A DNA stretch of 48,872 bases from an uncultured Bacteroidales bacterium (GCA_900319865.1 ONQD01000018.1:1-48872), one strand, 5' to 3'; numbered from the stretch's first letter, positions 1-7,550 are shown. The notes: generated from the sequence alone by a model not told the origin. Numbers and translations: made by a program.

Positions 1-1401
1 ATATAATGCCTGACATAGTTTTGAATTGAATACTTTTTTTCGGTCCTCAACAATTGTTAAACGTTGAATCCAGATTTGTAGATACTCTGTATTAGGTACA
101 GAATCAAATTTACGTAATATCCGATTGATTATTTCTTTTCTCTTTGTTTTGTCAGACTCAATAGTTAACATCTTTCCGATGATAGCTATTACATGCGGAT
201 ATGTTTTGGGATTGCGGTATGCAATATCTATTAATATGGCAATAAGCACATCCGTATCGTACTCTTTCAAGACTTTCAATGGATAGATACGTTCAAGAAA
301 TTCTGAAAGGGCTCGAATAATACTTCCTGAATTTGGATAATCCTCAGATAAACCATGTATGAGTAGAAGGTGTTTCTGTAAAGAACTTTGCGAGTTCTTC
401 GCTTTATTCCAATATATCTTGTCCGGCTTGATAGCGGACGTGATTATTTTATCAGTAATGAAAGTTTTTTGCACATTAAGTTTAAAATTCAAGTCGGCAA
501 GGACAGATGATAGTATTTTTGCTATTCTTGCTGCATCTTCTTGTGTGTGGGTGAATATCCTATAGTCATCACGATAGCGTATTATCTTATAGTCCCCTAT
601 TTGCAAACTTTTACTGCCTTTATTAGCTGTATTGTATTCTTTGATTTTTTCTACAAGTGTTTCATCTGCATAACAAAGAACGATTTCAGCAATGAAATCC
701 ATCAATACACTTCCTTGTGGAATGCCATTTGTTTGGTTGTATGTTGACCATCTAAGTATAGTGTCTATCTTATCTCCAAGCAGTTTCCCTCGATTTCCCT
801 TTTCTTTGGAGACTTCTATACCATGTAATGCCCATGAAATAGCGTGAGTGTATAAAGCACCATAGCAGTCTGTAATATCTGTATTTAGCATATACTGATA
901 ATCAATTGACATCTTTATTGACTGCTGTTCTATTTCTTTCCACCAATTAATAATTATGTCTTTTCTTTCAACTTCAGATTCCTTCTCGTCGAAAGGAAGG
1001 CTATAACATATTATACTCTTATTTTTCCTTATCTTACGGATTTTACTACAAATTATCTTCCAATTATCATCCTCAGTGATAAGATTTACCAAAACCACAT
1101 ATACAAAAGGATTGATAATCTGCAAAGGACGCCAAGCATATTTCCCATCTTTATTAGAATATAGTTTATAATTTACATCCTTATGTTTTTCCGGATGGGT
1201 TATTAGGTTTATTTTCCCTTTTGAAATATTACTACATTTCTCATTTAGTGACCATCCTTTCTTTAATTCATTCGATATTTCATCAAGTATCGGTTGGAAA
1301 TCGAAATAGACAGGCAAATCTATATCACAATAGTTTTTTGAACGTAAGAAGAATCTTTTTGCTTCCTCGCCGGTCATTTCAATAATGCTGGTCTTGTTCA
1401 T
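1..1401 (-). CDS. Reverse transcriptase, possibly defence-associated (3' end outside window)
   Basis: The frame is open from the ATG at 1401 to the window edge: 467 codons with no stop, so the C-terminus is missing. RT motifs appear in order: a palm aspartate in ITDCYGALYTHA (D178), NGIPQGSVLMDF (PQG at 228-230), and the catalytic box IIRYRDDYRIF (D278, D279). The downstream residues LNFKLNVQKT resemble the motif that follows the active site. No maturase or group II HNH part is visible, and the residues after the palm look helical. The YTH...WALHG and PQGSVLMDF signatures recall the unknown-group/Abi RTs used in phage defence (DRT family; DRT2 comes to mind, from memory only). The 484 bp upstream are non-coding, as expected if an RNA template is encoded there. 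The function is inferred; the RT call itself is firm. Confidence 0.85.
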   Translation of the reverse strand, partial: MNKTSIIEMTGEEAKRFFLRSKNYCDIDLPVYFDFQPILDEISNELKKGWSLNEKCSNISKGKINLITHPEKHKDVNYKLYSNKDGKYAWRPLQIINPFVYVVLVNLITEDDNWKIICSKIRKIRKNKSIICYSLPFDEKESEVERKDIIINWWKEIEQQSIKMSIDYQYMLNTDITDCYGALYTHAISWALHGIEVSKEKGNRGKLLGDKIDTILRWSTYNQTNGIPQGSVLMDFIAEIVLCYADETLVEKIKEYNTANKGSKSLQIGDYKIIRYRDDYRIFTHTQEDAARIAKILSSVLADLNFKLNVQKTFITDKIITSAIKPDKIYWNKAKNSQSSLQKHLLLIHGLSEDYPNSGSIIRALSEFLERIYPLKVLKEYDTDVLIAILIDIAYRNPKTYPHVIAIIGKMLTIESDKTKRKEIINRILRKFDSVPNTEYLQIWIQRLTIVEDRKKVFNSKLCQALY

Positions 1402-1885
1402 ATATCAATTCATCATTAATTGTTAATTAGTCCTTCTTTCTGGGTTCTTCAATCCTTCTTTGGCCATTCTACCTGTCAACTGTTTTTCTCTTCTGTTCAT
1501 TTTATCATTTTTCTGTTTTCATGTTTTCTCTTTCTCTGTGGCGCGGGCGATGCCGCATCCTTTTCTTCTCATAACCATATAGGGTTTTGCCACCTCAAAT
1601 CTATCATCGGACATTGAAAAAAACTAAAGCTTGGCTAGTCTCATCCCTCAGTTCCCCCACCGTGAGGTAAGGGTAGCTCCCATCGTTATTCTCTTGTTTT
1701 CCACTTGTTCCTTGGTCGTTCTTCACTTTAAAAGTGTAGAAATAGTGTTGAAATAGTGTCGAAGTAGTGTTGAAATACCGTTGATATGAGGAAGGAACCA
1801 TGAGTTTTCTTATTTGTTAAACCGTAGTGAATTGAGAATTGAGTTTTTTGTCATAGAAATTAGTTCTTAGTTTTTACCTTTTACC
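1402..1885. other. Non-coding gap upstream of the reverse transcriptase
   Basis: These 484 bp separate the RT start from the 3' end of ATPase 1, and I recognise no gene. A 65-codon minus-strand ORF at 1604-1801 has no family likeness. The stretch holds an 11-bp tandem repeat (1740-1783) and a near-palindrome CACTTTAAAAGTG (about 1724-1736). Defence RTs often carry a structured RNA directly upstream, so this is where such an RNA would be expected. I did not find an obvious TAnnTTTG promoter reading toward the RT. Confidence 0.4.
1740..1783. repeat. Four tandem 11-bp repeats
   Basis: Four adjacent 11-mers: AAATAGTGTTG, AAATAGTGTCG, AAGTAGTGTTG and AAATACCGTTG. A partial fifth unit lies just before 1740. 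The period equals roughly one DNA helical turn. They lie about 340 bp upstream of the RT start, inside the region suspected of encoding an RNA. Confidence 0.8.
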
Positions 1886-3235
1886 TCAAAGTAGTGGTGT
1901 CATATAGTATGGTAGATATACCACATCGTTTTCTGTCTTGAAATCTTTGTCATGGATGATGTAAGAGGTTGAAAGGTATTGCCCATATTTAGCCCGTAGC
2001 TTTTGAAGTGACACAGTTGTGTAATTCTTGCCAGACTTCACCTCGATGGGCGAGATATTGTGCCTGCTGGTTGGCATGGGTTTGCGAATCAGGAAGTCTA
2101 TCTCCATTCGCTCCTCAGCCTTCTTCGAGGTGGATGAGTAGAAATATAGCCTATGCCCTGAGGCACGGAGCATCTGCGCCACAATATTCTCCACCAGCAT
2201 CCCTTGGTTAATCTCGATTTTGTCGAGCAGGAGTTTGCGGTATATTTCACCGTTCGCGATGTCGCTTTCGTCAAAAGCAAGGCTGATAAGAAGCCCTGTA
2301 TCGGCCATATAACACTTCAATGTTGTGTTGTCGGCGTTCATCCTCAGCCCCACATTGGGTGCAGTGGTATTATGGCAGATGTTGACAATCATGGCTTCGT
2401 TCAACCAGAGAAAGGAGTTTTCATAGTCTTTGAACCTTGCCCCTTTTACCAATGCCGCCAAGGTAAACTTCTTCTCGTGCTTTTGGAGTTGCGAAGGTAT
2501 CAAATCCAACACAGAGGCCACTTTTGATTCATACCCGTCGGCATACTTATATATGTCCGACCTATATAAGTCGATAATATCCCGTTTGACGCGGTCGGTC
2601 TGCTCAAAGTCGCGGGTGGCAACAAAGGTTGATACGGCCTGTGGCATTCCGCCCACAATAAGATACTGGCGGAACAAGTCCATGGCTTTCCGATGCATCA
2701 GGGGACCCATTGGTTGCTGCTTTTCGAAGTGGCTGCGAATGAAGTCCATCAATACATCATTGCCAGTAGCCCATAGGAATTCCTCAAAGTCCATCGGGTA
2801 CATCTTCAGATGCCGTTCCTCCGATGGAATGATAATCTCTTTTACATTTCGCTGGAGGGAGGTGAGTGAGCCAGTCTCGATATAGTCGTACCTTCCGTCT
2901 GCAACCAAATACTTAATGGCAGCTCTGGCCCGGGGACATTCCTGAACTTCATCGAACACCACCAGCGACTTACGCGGAATGAGTTTGACCCCATAATAGG
3001 TGCTAAGGTTCATAAACAGCGTATCCAAGTCGTCGAGGTATTCCTCAAACATCTGCTTTACAGATATAGGGGCTCTGCCAAAATCAATTATCAGTGATGA
3101 ATCGTACTCGTTTTGTGCAAATTGTTGGACAATATAGCTCTTGCCCACACGTCGGGCACCATCTATCAACAGGGCTGTATGCCCTTGTTCTTTGCCTTTC
3201 CAATCTAACAATGTGTTGTATATCTTTCTTTTCAT
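1886..3235 (-). CDS. AAA ATPase with DUF4143 / PD-(D/E)XK-like C-terminus (ATPase 1)
   Basis: Predicted cytosolic protein of about 449 residues. The start was set at MKRKIYNTLLDW (3235) rather than an ATG five codons upstream, because the paralogue at 4126-5475 has the same MKRKIYN start. Walker A is DGARRVGKSYI (about residues 24-34) and Walker B is LVVFDEVQ. The C-terminal half is DUF4143-like: it has a helix with LVENIVAQ, then EIDFLI and PIEVKSGK, the spacing of a PD-(D/E)XK nuclease-like fold. Members of this family (AAA_14 + DUF4143, COG1373) are common in Bacteroidota and archaea but their job is poorly known. Three direct repeats of 33-bp period lie directly upstream. It is the first of five family members in this region. 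Confidence 0.9.
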   Translation of the reverse strand: MKRKIYNTLLDWKGKEQGHTALLIDGARRVGKSYIVQQFAQNEYDSSLIIDFGRAPISVKQMFEEYLDDLDTLFMNLSTYYGVKLIPRKSLVVFDEVQECPRARAAIKYLVADGRYDYIETGSLTSLQRNVKEIIIPSEERHLKMYPMDFEEFLWATGNDVLMDFIRSHFEKQQPMGPLMHRKAMDLFRQYLIVGGMPQAVSTFVATRDFEQTDRVKRDIIDLYRSDIYKYADGYESKVASVLDLIPSQLQKHEKKFTLAALVKGARFKDYENSFLWLNEAMIVNICHNTTAPNVGLRMNADNTTLKCYMADTGLLISLAFDESDIANGEIYRKLLLDKIEINQGMLVENIVAQMLRASGHRLYFYSSTSKKAEERMEIDFLIRKPMPTSRHNISPIEVKSGKNYTTVSLQKLRAKYGQYLSTSYIIHDKDFKTENDVVYLPYYMTPLL

Positions 3236-3246
3236 ATACCCCAATA

Positions 3247-3345
3247 ACACAAAACGAGATTTTTTATTGTACGAAAACTACACAAATCGAGATTTTTTAT
3301 CTTCGTATTTCTACACAAATCGAGATTTTTCCGCCCTTCTGTTTC
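3247..3345. repeat. Three 33-bp-period direct repeats upstream of ATPase 1
   Basis: The core ACACAAATCGAGATTTTT (first copy ACACAAAACGAGATTTTT) starts at 3247, 3280 and 3313, exactly 33 bp apart, with less conserved DNA between. The array ends 12 bp before the ATPase 1 start codon. A conserved box, TCTACTTTTCATGGTGC, follows at 3344-3360. The layout is like iterons or phased operator sites. Each neighbouring ATPase has an array of the same period but a different sequence. Confidence 0.9.
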
Positions 3346-3432
3346 TACTTTTCATGGTGCAACATATCATAGTATTCAGTGGTTTGTTTGCCATAAAATT
3401 ACTTCAAAAGGTAATAATCTAAAAAAAAGTTG

Positions 3433-3440
3433 TATATTTG
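3433..3440 (+). promoter_or_regulatory. Promoter -7 box for the small ORF/HTH pair
   Basis: TATATTTG fits the Bacteroidota -7 consensus TAnnTTTG. It is preceded by an A-run and TTG and lies 27 bp before the ATG at 3467. Confidence 0.6.
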
Positions 3441-3503
3441 CATTTGAATTATAAACAATATGTAGGATGACAAGAGTTTACATAGAAAAGGTTCAAAACC
3501 AAG

Positions 3504-3722
3504 ATGCGATTGTATTGCTTGCGTATGTCCGACAGTGTTCTTATTGTTGGCAATGGCGGAATTAAAAGAACCAAGACATATGAGGAGGACGAGAGCCTTA
3601 ACGGGTATGTCATAACCTTGCAAAAACTTGACAAACTTCATAATCATGCTATAAAAAGTGGTAAGGTGATTATTGAAGAAACCATGATATCAGGTATAGA
3701 CAAAACAGAATTTGACCTATGA
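3504..3722 (+). CDS. Small unknown protein coupled to an HTH regulator, probably frameshifted
   Basis: I do not recognise the family. The open frame gives 72 residues ending SGIDKTEFDL. Its stop overlaps the ATG of the next gene in an ATGA arrangement, so the two are translationally coupled, as toxin-antitoxin pairs often are. The best-placed start after the promoter, however, is the ATG at 3467 in another frame, which reads MTRVYIEKVQNQDAIVLLAY and stops at 3565. Joining that N-terminus to the second frame near 3525 (MSDSVLIVGNGG) would give a protein of about 85 residues. So this is either a shorter protein starting at 3504 or 3525, or a gene broken by a one-base indel. A toxin role is only inferred from its position. 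Confidence 0.4.
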   Translation: MRLYCLRMSDSVLIVGNGGIKRTKTYEEDESLNGYVITLQKLDKLHNHAIKSGKVIIEETMISGIDKTEFDL

Positions 3723-3988
3723 GCAAGACAACTGATCTTTTCAACGAATGTGTCGCGTCTACTCCACAGGACGTTAAACAGCGTGTCGATTGGTCTTTCC
3801 AAATTGCCGACAAGATAGACCATATACATAAAGAACGTGGTATGACACAGAAAGACTTTGCCAAACAGATTGGCCGTTCAGAGGCAGAGGTGAGCCGTTG
3901 GGTTGGCGGTACGCATAACTTCACTTTGGCAACCCTCGCAAAAATATCGACGGTACTGGAAATACCATTGATAAGTGTCGCTGTATAA
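3719..3988 (+). CDS. XRE-family helix-turn-helix regulator, antitoxin-like
   Basis: 89 residues. The helix-turn-helix lies at about residues 37-70: MTQKDFAKQIGRSEAEVSRW, then a short wing and TLATLAKISTVLEIPL. This is the Cro/C1-type fold, probably a dimeric DNA binder. It is co-transcribed with the upstream small ORF, whose last codons it overlaps, so a role as autoregulator or antitoxin of that pair is likely though not shown. It lies between two DUF4143 ATPase genes on the opposite strand and could also affect their arrays; nothing in the sequence tests this. Confidence 0.8.
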   Translation: MSKTTDLFNECVASTPQDVKQRVDWSFQIADKIDHIHKERGMTQKDFAKQIGRSEAEVSRWVGGTHNFTLATLAKISTVLEIPLISVAV

Positions 3989-4125
3989 TTTTGGTTATCC
4001 ATTCCTCTGATATGTTGACGTGTTAATATGTTGGTTTCTTCGCAACCGTCGTTTTCTCGCCTCGGCATAGTGCAAACACTGCGTGATTTGCCCTCTGCAC
4101 CCGGCTTATCGAAAACGTTCTTTAA

Positions 4126-5475
4126 TCAAAGGCATTGGGTCATGTATAAGGGAATATATGTGATGCCTTCTTTCTCACAATAGTTGCCCGAATGTATCAC
4201 ATAAGGTGTTGCCATGTATTCCCCATACTTGGCCTTGCATTTTCTCAGTGACGATAAGGCATAGTGGGTTGACGACTTCACCTCGATTGGAGTGATATTG
4301 TGCCGGGAAGTGATAGATGGCTTTCTGACAAGGAAGTCAATTTCCATATTATCCTCTCTGTTATGGGATGGGTTGGAGTAAAAGTACAATTTGTTGCCAG
4401 CAGTATGAAGCATCTGCGCTACAACATTCTCAACCAACATACCTTTATTGATTTCCAATTTGTCAAACATCAGTTTCTTATATATCTGACCCACCTGTAT
4501 GTCGTTTTCATCAAATGCCATTGCAATGAGCAACCCTGTATCGGCCATATAGAGCTTCCGCTTGGCATCATCACGGCTCAGACTTAGGCTCACATTGGGT
4601 TCTGTAGCAGCATAGCAGACATTAACCACCCTGGATTCTTCAAGCCAAAAGAAAGCATTGGCATAACTGCGTGTTCGTGCTCCTTTCTCCACTTCACTGA
4701 TACGAAAACGTTTTTCGTGACGTTGCAACTGCGAAGGGAGCGTATCGAAAATGCGGGTCACTTTTTGTTCGTAACCAGTGGCATATTTGCTGATATCTGC
4801 ACGATAGAGGCTTAAGATGTTTCGCTTGATATGGTCCACCTTGTCGAAGTCTTTGTCGTGGGTATATGACTCAACCGCCTGAGGCATGCCACCAACTATC
4901 AGATACTCGCGAAAAAGGGTCATCGCTTTGCGATGCAGAGCCTCGCCCAAGGGTTTGCCCGATGCGAAGCAGTCTCTAATATAGTCCATGAGTTCATCGT
5001 TCCCCATAGCCCATAAGAATTCCTCGAAATCCATCGGGTGCATATTGATGCGCTCTTCTTCTGACGGAATGACAATATCCTTCACATTCTTGTTGATACT
5101 GACCAGCGAACCTGTTTCGATATAGTCGTATCTGCCATCTTTAACAAGATGTTTGATTGCGGCTCTTGCAGGTGGGTATTGCTGTACTTCATCAAAAACA
5201 ATTACAGACTCACGCGGATATAGCTTTACATCCTTCATTAGCGACAACATTCGAAAGAAAGTATCCAAGTCGCTGAGCTGCTCTTCGAACAAGAGTTTCA
5301 GCTGCTTGTCCTCCTTACTAAAGTCTAAAAGGATGTATGTCTTATACTCGTTTCGTGCAAATTCTTCTACTATGTAGCTCTTGCCAACACGCCGGGCACC
5401 ATCAATCATAATGGCTGTTTTACCATTCCAAGTATTTTTCCATTCGAGTAATTTATTGTAAATCTTTCTCTTCAT
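4126..5475 (-). CDS. AAA ATPase with DUF4143 / PD-(D/E)XK-like C-terminus (ATPase 2)
   Basis: 449 residues from MKRKIYNKLLEW. The longer frame adds ten codons that run back into the promoter repeats, so I reject that start. Walker A is DGARRVGKSYIVEEF; Walker B is VIVFDEVQQYPPARAA. The C-terminal half carries MLVENVVAQMLHTAG, MEIDFLVRKP and ITPIEVKSS, a PD-(D/E)XK-like set, and ends IPLYMTQCL. It is close to ATPase 1 along its whole length, so the two are true paralogues. A TATATTTG promoter box sits at 5503-5510 within its own 34-bp-period array. A deleted copy of this same gene lies at 5936-6046. Confidence 0.9.
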   Translation of the reverse strand: MKRKIYNKLLEWKNTWNGKTAIMIDGARRVGKSYIVEEFARNEYKTYILLDFSKEDKQLKLLFEEQLSDLDTFFRMLSLMKDVKLYPRESVIVFDEVQQYPPARAAIKHLVKDGRYDYIETGSLVSINKNVKDIVIPSEEERINMHPMDFEEFLWAMGNDELMDYIRDCFASGKPLGEALHRKAMTLFREYLIVGGMPQAVESYTHDKDFDKVDHIKRNILSLYRADISKYATGYEQKVTRIFDTLPSQLQRHEKRFRISEVEKGARTRSYANAFFWLEESRVVNVCYAATEPNVSLSLSRDDAKRKLYMADTGLLIAMAFDENDIQVGQIYKKLMFDKLEINKGMLVENVVAQMLHTAGNKLYFYSNPSHNREDNMEIDFLVRKPSITSRHNITPIEVKSSTHYALSSLRKCKAKYGEYMATPYVIHSGNYCEKEGITYIPLYMTQCL

Positions 5476-5484
5476 AATATTATT

Positions 5485-5586
5485 GCACCAAATTAGACTT
5501 TGCAAATATACGAATTTTACACCAAATACAACTTTTTGGCAGTATTATTTTTACACCAAATATGGGTTTAGCACCATTCTGAGTGT
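5485..5586. repeat. Three 34-bp-period direct repeats upstream of ATPase 2
   Basis: The core (G/A)CACCAAAT starts at 5485, 5519 and 5553, exactly 34 bp apart. The second and third units also share CAACTTTTT/ATTATTTTT-type flanks. The sequence is unlike the ATPase 1 repeats. The shared box TCTACTTTTCATGGTGC follows at 5586-5602. Confidence 0.9.
5503..5510 (-). promoter_or_regulatory. Promoter -7 box of ATPase 2
   Basis: On the minus strand this reads TATATTTG, 28 bp before the start codon at 5475. It lies between the first and second repeat cores, so a protein bound to the repeats would cover the promoter. Confidence 0.6.
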
Positions 5587-5692
5587 CTACTTTTCATGGT
5601 GCTTCAGGTGCTCAATAATGCAACAGCCTGAAAAAGCGGACCGCACTTGGTCTGTACCGCATTGAAAAAGTGGGCTACACTCTGAAATGGGT

Positions 5693-5812
5693 CTATCCAA
5701 ACTGACGAATCGAATAGGACTTTCCCGTTTGTCTGGCTCCGGTAAGAAGCAATGTCTTATTGGTACTTTTATAAAATCTACATAAATGACTATTAATCTT
5801 CCTTTTAAGCAT
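5693..5812 (-). pseudogene. N-terminal remnant of a DUF4143-type ATPase
   Basis: From the ATG at 5812 the frame reads MLKRKINSHLCRFY, then LLLTGARQTGKSYSIRQFG and a TAG at 5693-5695. The start and the Walker A box are clearly those of the ATPase family, but nothing of the remaining 400 or so residues follows. The DNA beyond (5602-5692) is unrelated and includes short repeats of AAAAAG. Its upstream array of TTTTCCA cores is still present, so the promoter region outlived the gene. Confidence 0.8.
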
Positions 5813-5824
5813 AATAATGTCCGC

Positions 5825-5896
5825 TTTTCCAATTACAATTATACAAAAAATGCCTGATTTTCCAACATTATTTTTGTCAAAACATTACTTTTTCCA
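5825..5896. repeat. Three 32-33-bp-period repeats upstream of the ATPase remnant
   Basis: TTTTCCA occurs at 5825, 5858 and 5890, spaced 33 and 32 bp. The core is shorter than in the other arrays, perhaps through decay. The box at 5906-5922 (TCCATTTTTCATGGTGC) differs from the other copies at two positions. Confidence 0.7.
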
Positions 5897-5935
5897 CCTC
5901 TCCGTGTCCATTTTTCATGGTGCAACAGGTGCAAC

Positions 5936-6046
5936 AAAAGGCATTGGGTCATGTATAAGGGAATATATATGATGCCTTCTTTCTCACAATAGTTGCCCGA
6001 ATGTATCTTTCCATTCGAGTAATTTATTGTAAATCTTTCTCTTCAT
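5936..6046 (-). pseudogene. Deleted copy of ATPase 2 (both ends joined)
   Basis: On the minus strand, the start and first 13 or so codons of ATPase 2 (MKRKIYNKLLEWK) run directly into its last 23 or so codons. The join at about 6004-6008 falls at a shared GTAT. About 1.25 kb is missing, and the join is out of frame, so translation stops after 20 codons. The upstream array (cores at about 6056, 6090 and 6124) and the box at 6157-6173 are also copied almost unchanged. This is a recent duplication followed by a large internal deletion. Confidence 0.85.
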
Positions 6047-6055
6047 AATGTAATT

Positions 6056-6156
6056 GCACCAAATTAGATTTTGCAGATATACGATTTTTACACCAAATAC
6101 AACTTTTTGGCAGTATTATTTTTACACCAAATATGTGTTTAGCACCATTCTGAGTG
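6056..6156. repeat. Second copy of the ATPase 2 repeat array
   Basis: Nearly identical to 5485-5586, with only a few changes (for example TTTTGCAGATATACG in place of CTTTGCAAATATACG). It keeps the 34-bp period apart from a small indel and the GCACCATTC end. Confidence 0.8.
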
Positions 6157-6178
6157 TCTACTTTTCATGGTGCACAGG

Positions 6179-7407
6179 TTACAAGAACATGATATAGTAA
6201 ATTGGCATATATGTGGTGGCATTCTCAGTTCGGGAGTCGCCCTCATTGGACAGAACTAAGGCGGACTGCACCCGGTAGTCAGGATTGGCAATGAAACGAT
6301 CGAGAGCCCGATGGGTGGAGTAGTCTTTGCCCGACTTCACCTCGATAGGCAACACCGTGAGGCTGTCGTAGTCATCTATCAAAAAGTCCACCTCGCCCTT
6401 CTGCTTGTTATCGTAATAGAAAAGCGTATGCCCATGAGCCTGCAACTCGGTGGCGACAACGGTTTCATACACCGAGCCAAGATTGATGCTGAGCTGGTCA
6501 TCCTTGATGGCAGTGACATTGTTCCGAAACAGAACATACGACAACAGCCCCACGTCGTTCAGATAGAGTTTCAACAGGTTCTTTTTGGCCGAGCTTATCA
6601 ACGGGAATGTGGGATTGGCTATTGCCCGCACCTCAAGAGCCACCCCTGCACTAATAAGGTACTCTATGTCGTCTTCGTAGTCGCGTGCCGCCTTCCCCTT
6701 TTTCTCTTCCACATCATTGAAATGGAGGCGTTTCTTGAGAGGTTGAATATCTCTTCGTGTATCTTGCGGACACGGTAGATATTCTGTGAGTCGAGATAGG
6801 TGTTGACTGCTTGAGGCAGGCCTCCGACCAAAAGGAATGTCTTGAACAGTTCCAACATGTGGCGGTGCAGACCGTCGCTGTGGCTTTCGCCGTTCTTAAA
6901 CTTCGTCCTCATGCTCTCAATCAACTCGTCGCCAACGCTATTAGCCCAGAGAAACTCCTCGAAGTCGAGCGGGTACATGTGCTCTACCTGTATTCGTCCT
7001 CCAGGGATGGACAGCGTTTTATGCATGGTCACACCCAGGAGGGAACCGCTGACAACGTAGGTAAATCGCCCTTCGTCAGACAGAAACTTCAGCAAGGTGA
7101 GCATGGAGGGGTAGGCCTGTATCTCGTCAAGAAAGACCAACGTATTGTCTTTCGTCCCCAAACGCCTACCGGCAACAGCACTCAGACGTACATAGAAATC
7201 TTCCGTCCCTTTCACATCGGCAAAAACACGTGCCCCATCCCTGTCGTCAATCATGTTTATCTCGACAAAATTGGGGAAAGCGGCACGTCCTTCGTGCTGA
7301 ATAATGTACGACTTCCCCACCTGACGAGCTCCATCAATGATGAGAATTTTGCTTCTGTCAGAACTAAAATACTCTTTGAGCGTTTGTTGTATCTTTCTCC
7401 TTAGCAT
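6179..7407 (-). pseudogene. DUF4143-type ATPase 3, broken by an internal frameshifting deletion
   Basis: The 5' part starts at 7407 (MLRRKIQQTLKEYF), with Walker A IDGARQVGKSYII and Walker B LVFLDEIQAYPSML. It reads normally to HEEIFNLS near 6740 and then leaves frame, ending at 6664. The other frame picks up at KKRLHFNDVEEKKGKAARDY and continues to the normal C-terminus with VDFLIDDYD and PIEVKSGKDYS. Alignment by eye with ATPases 1 and 2 shows about 28 residues missing between the halves (the IYKYA...IPSQL segment). So roughly 80-85 bp, not a multiple of three, were lost. The protein should be non-functional unless each half acts alone. Confidence 0.85.
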
Positions 7408-7429
7408 ATCGTAGCTGTATTTGACAGTG

Positions 7430-7437
7430 CAAAAATA
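7430..7437 (-). promoter_or_regulatory. Promoter -7 box of ATPase 3
   Basis: It reads TATTTTTG on the minus strand, 22 bp before the ATG at 7407, and abuts the first GGAAAAAGTTGTA repeat unit. Confidence 0.65.
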
Positions 7438-7546
7438 CAACTTTTTCCAAAATTAGCAGGTTATTTTTACAACTTTTTCCATTTTTTAGAGGCAACTTTT
7501 ACAACTTTTTCCAATTATACAGGGGTGTTATTTACAACTTTTTCCA
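7436..7546. repeat. Four 32-33-bp-period repeats upstream of ATPase 3
   Basis: TACAACTTTTTCCA occurs perfectly at 7436, 7468, 7500 and 7533, spaced 32, 32 and 33 bp. On the coding strand the core is TGGAAAAAGTTGTA, and the unit nearest the gene merges into the promoter box. The array ends 4 bp from the stop codon of the next operon. Confidence 0.95.
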
Positions 7547-7550
7547 TTTT

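Noticed and set aside
1604-1801. 65-residue minus-strand ORF between the RT and ATPase 1
   Set aside because: It is made partly of the 11-bp repeats and has no recognisable domain. I prefer a non-coding region, although a small peptide cannot be excluded.
3247-7546. The evenly spaced repeats looked at first like short CRISPR arrays
   Set aside because: The conserved cores are only 7-18 bp, the period is 32-34 bp, there are three or four units, each array sits on a gene promoter, and no cas gene is present.
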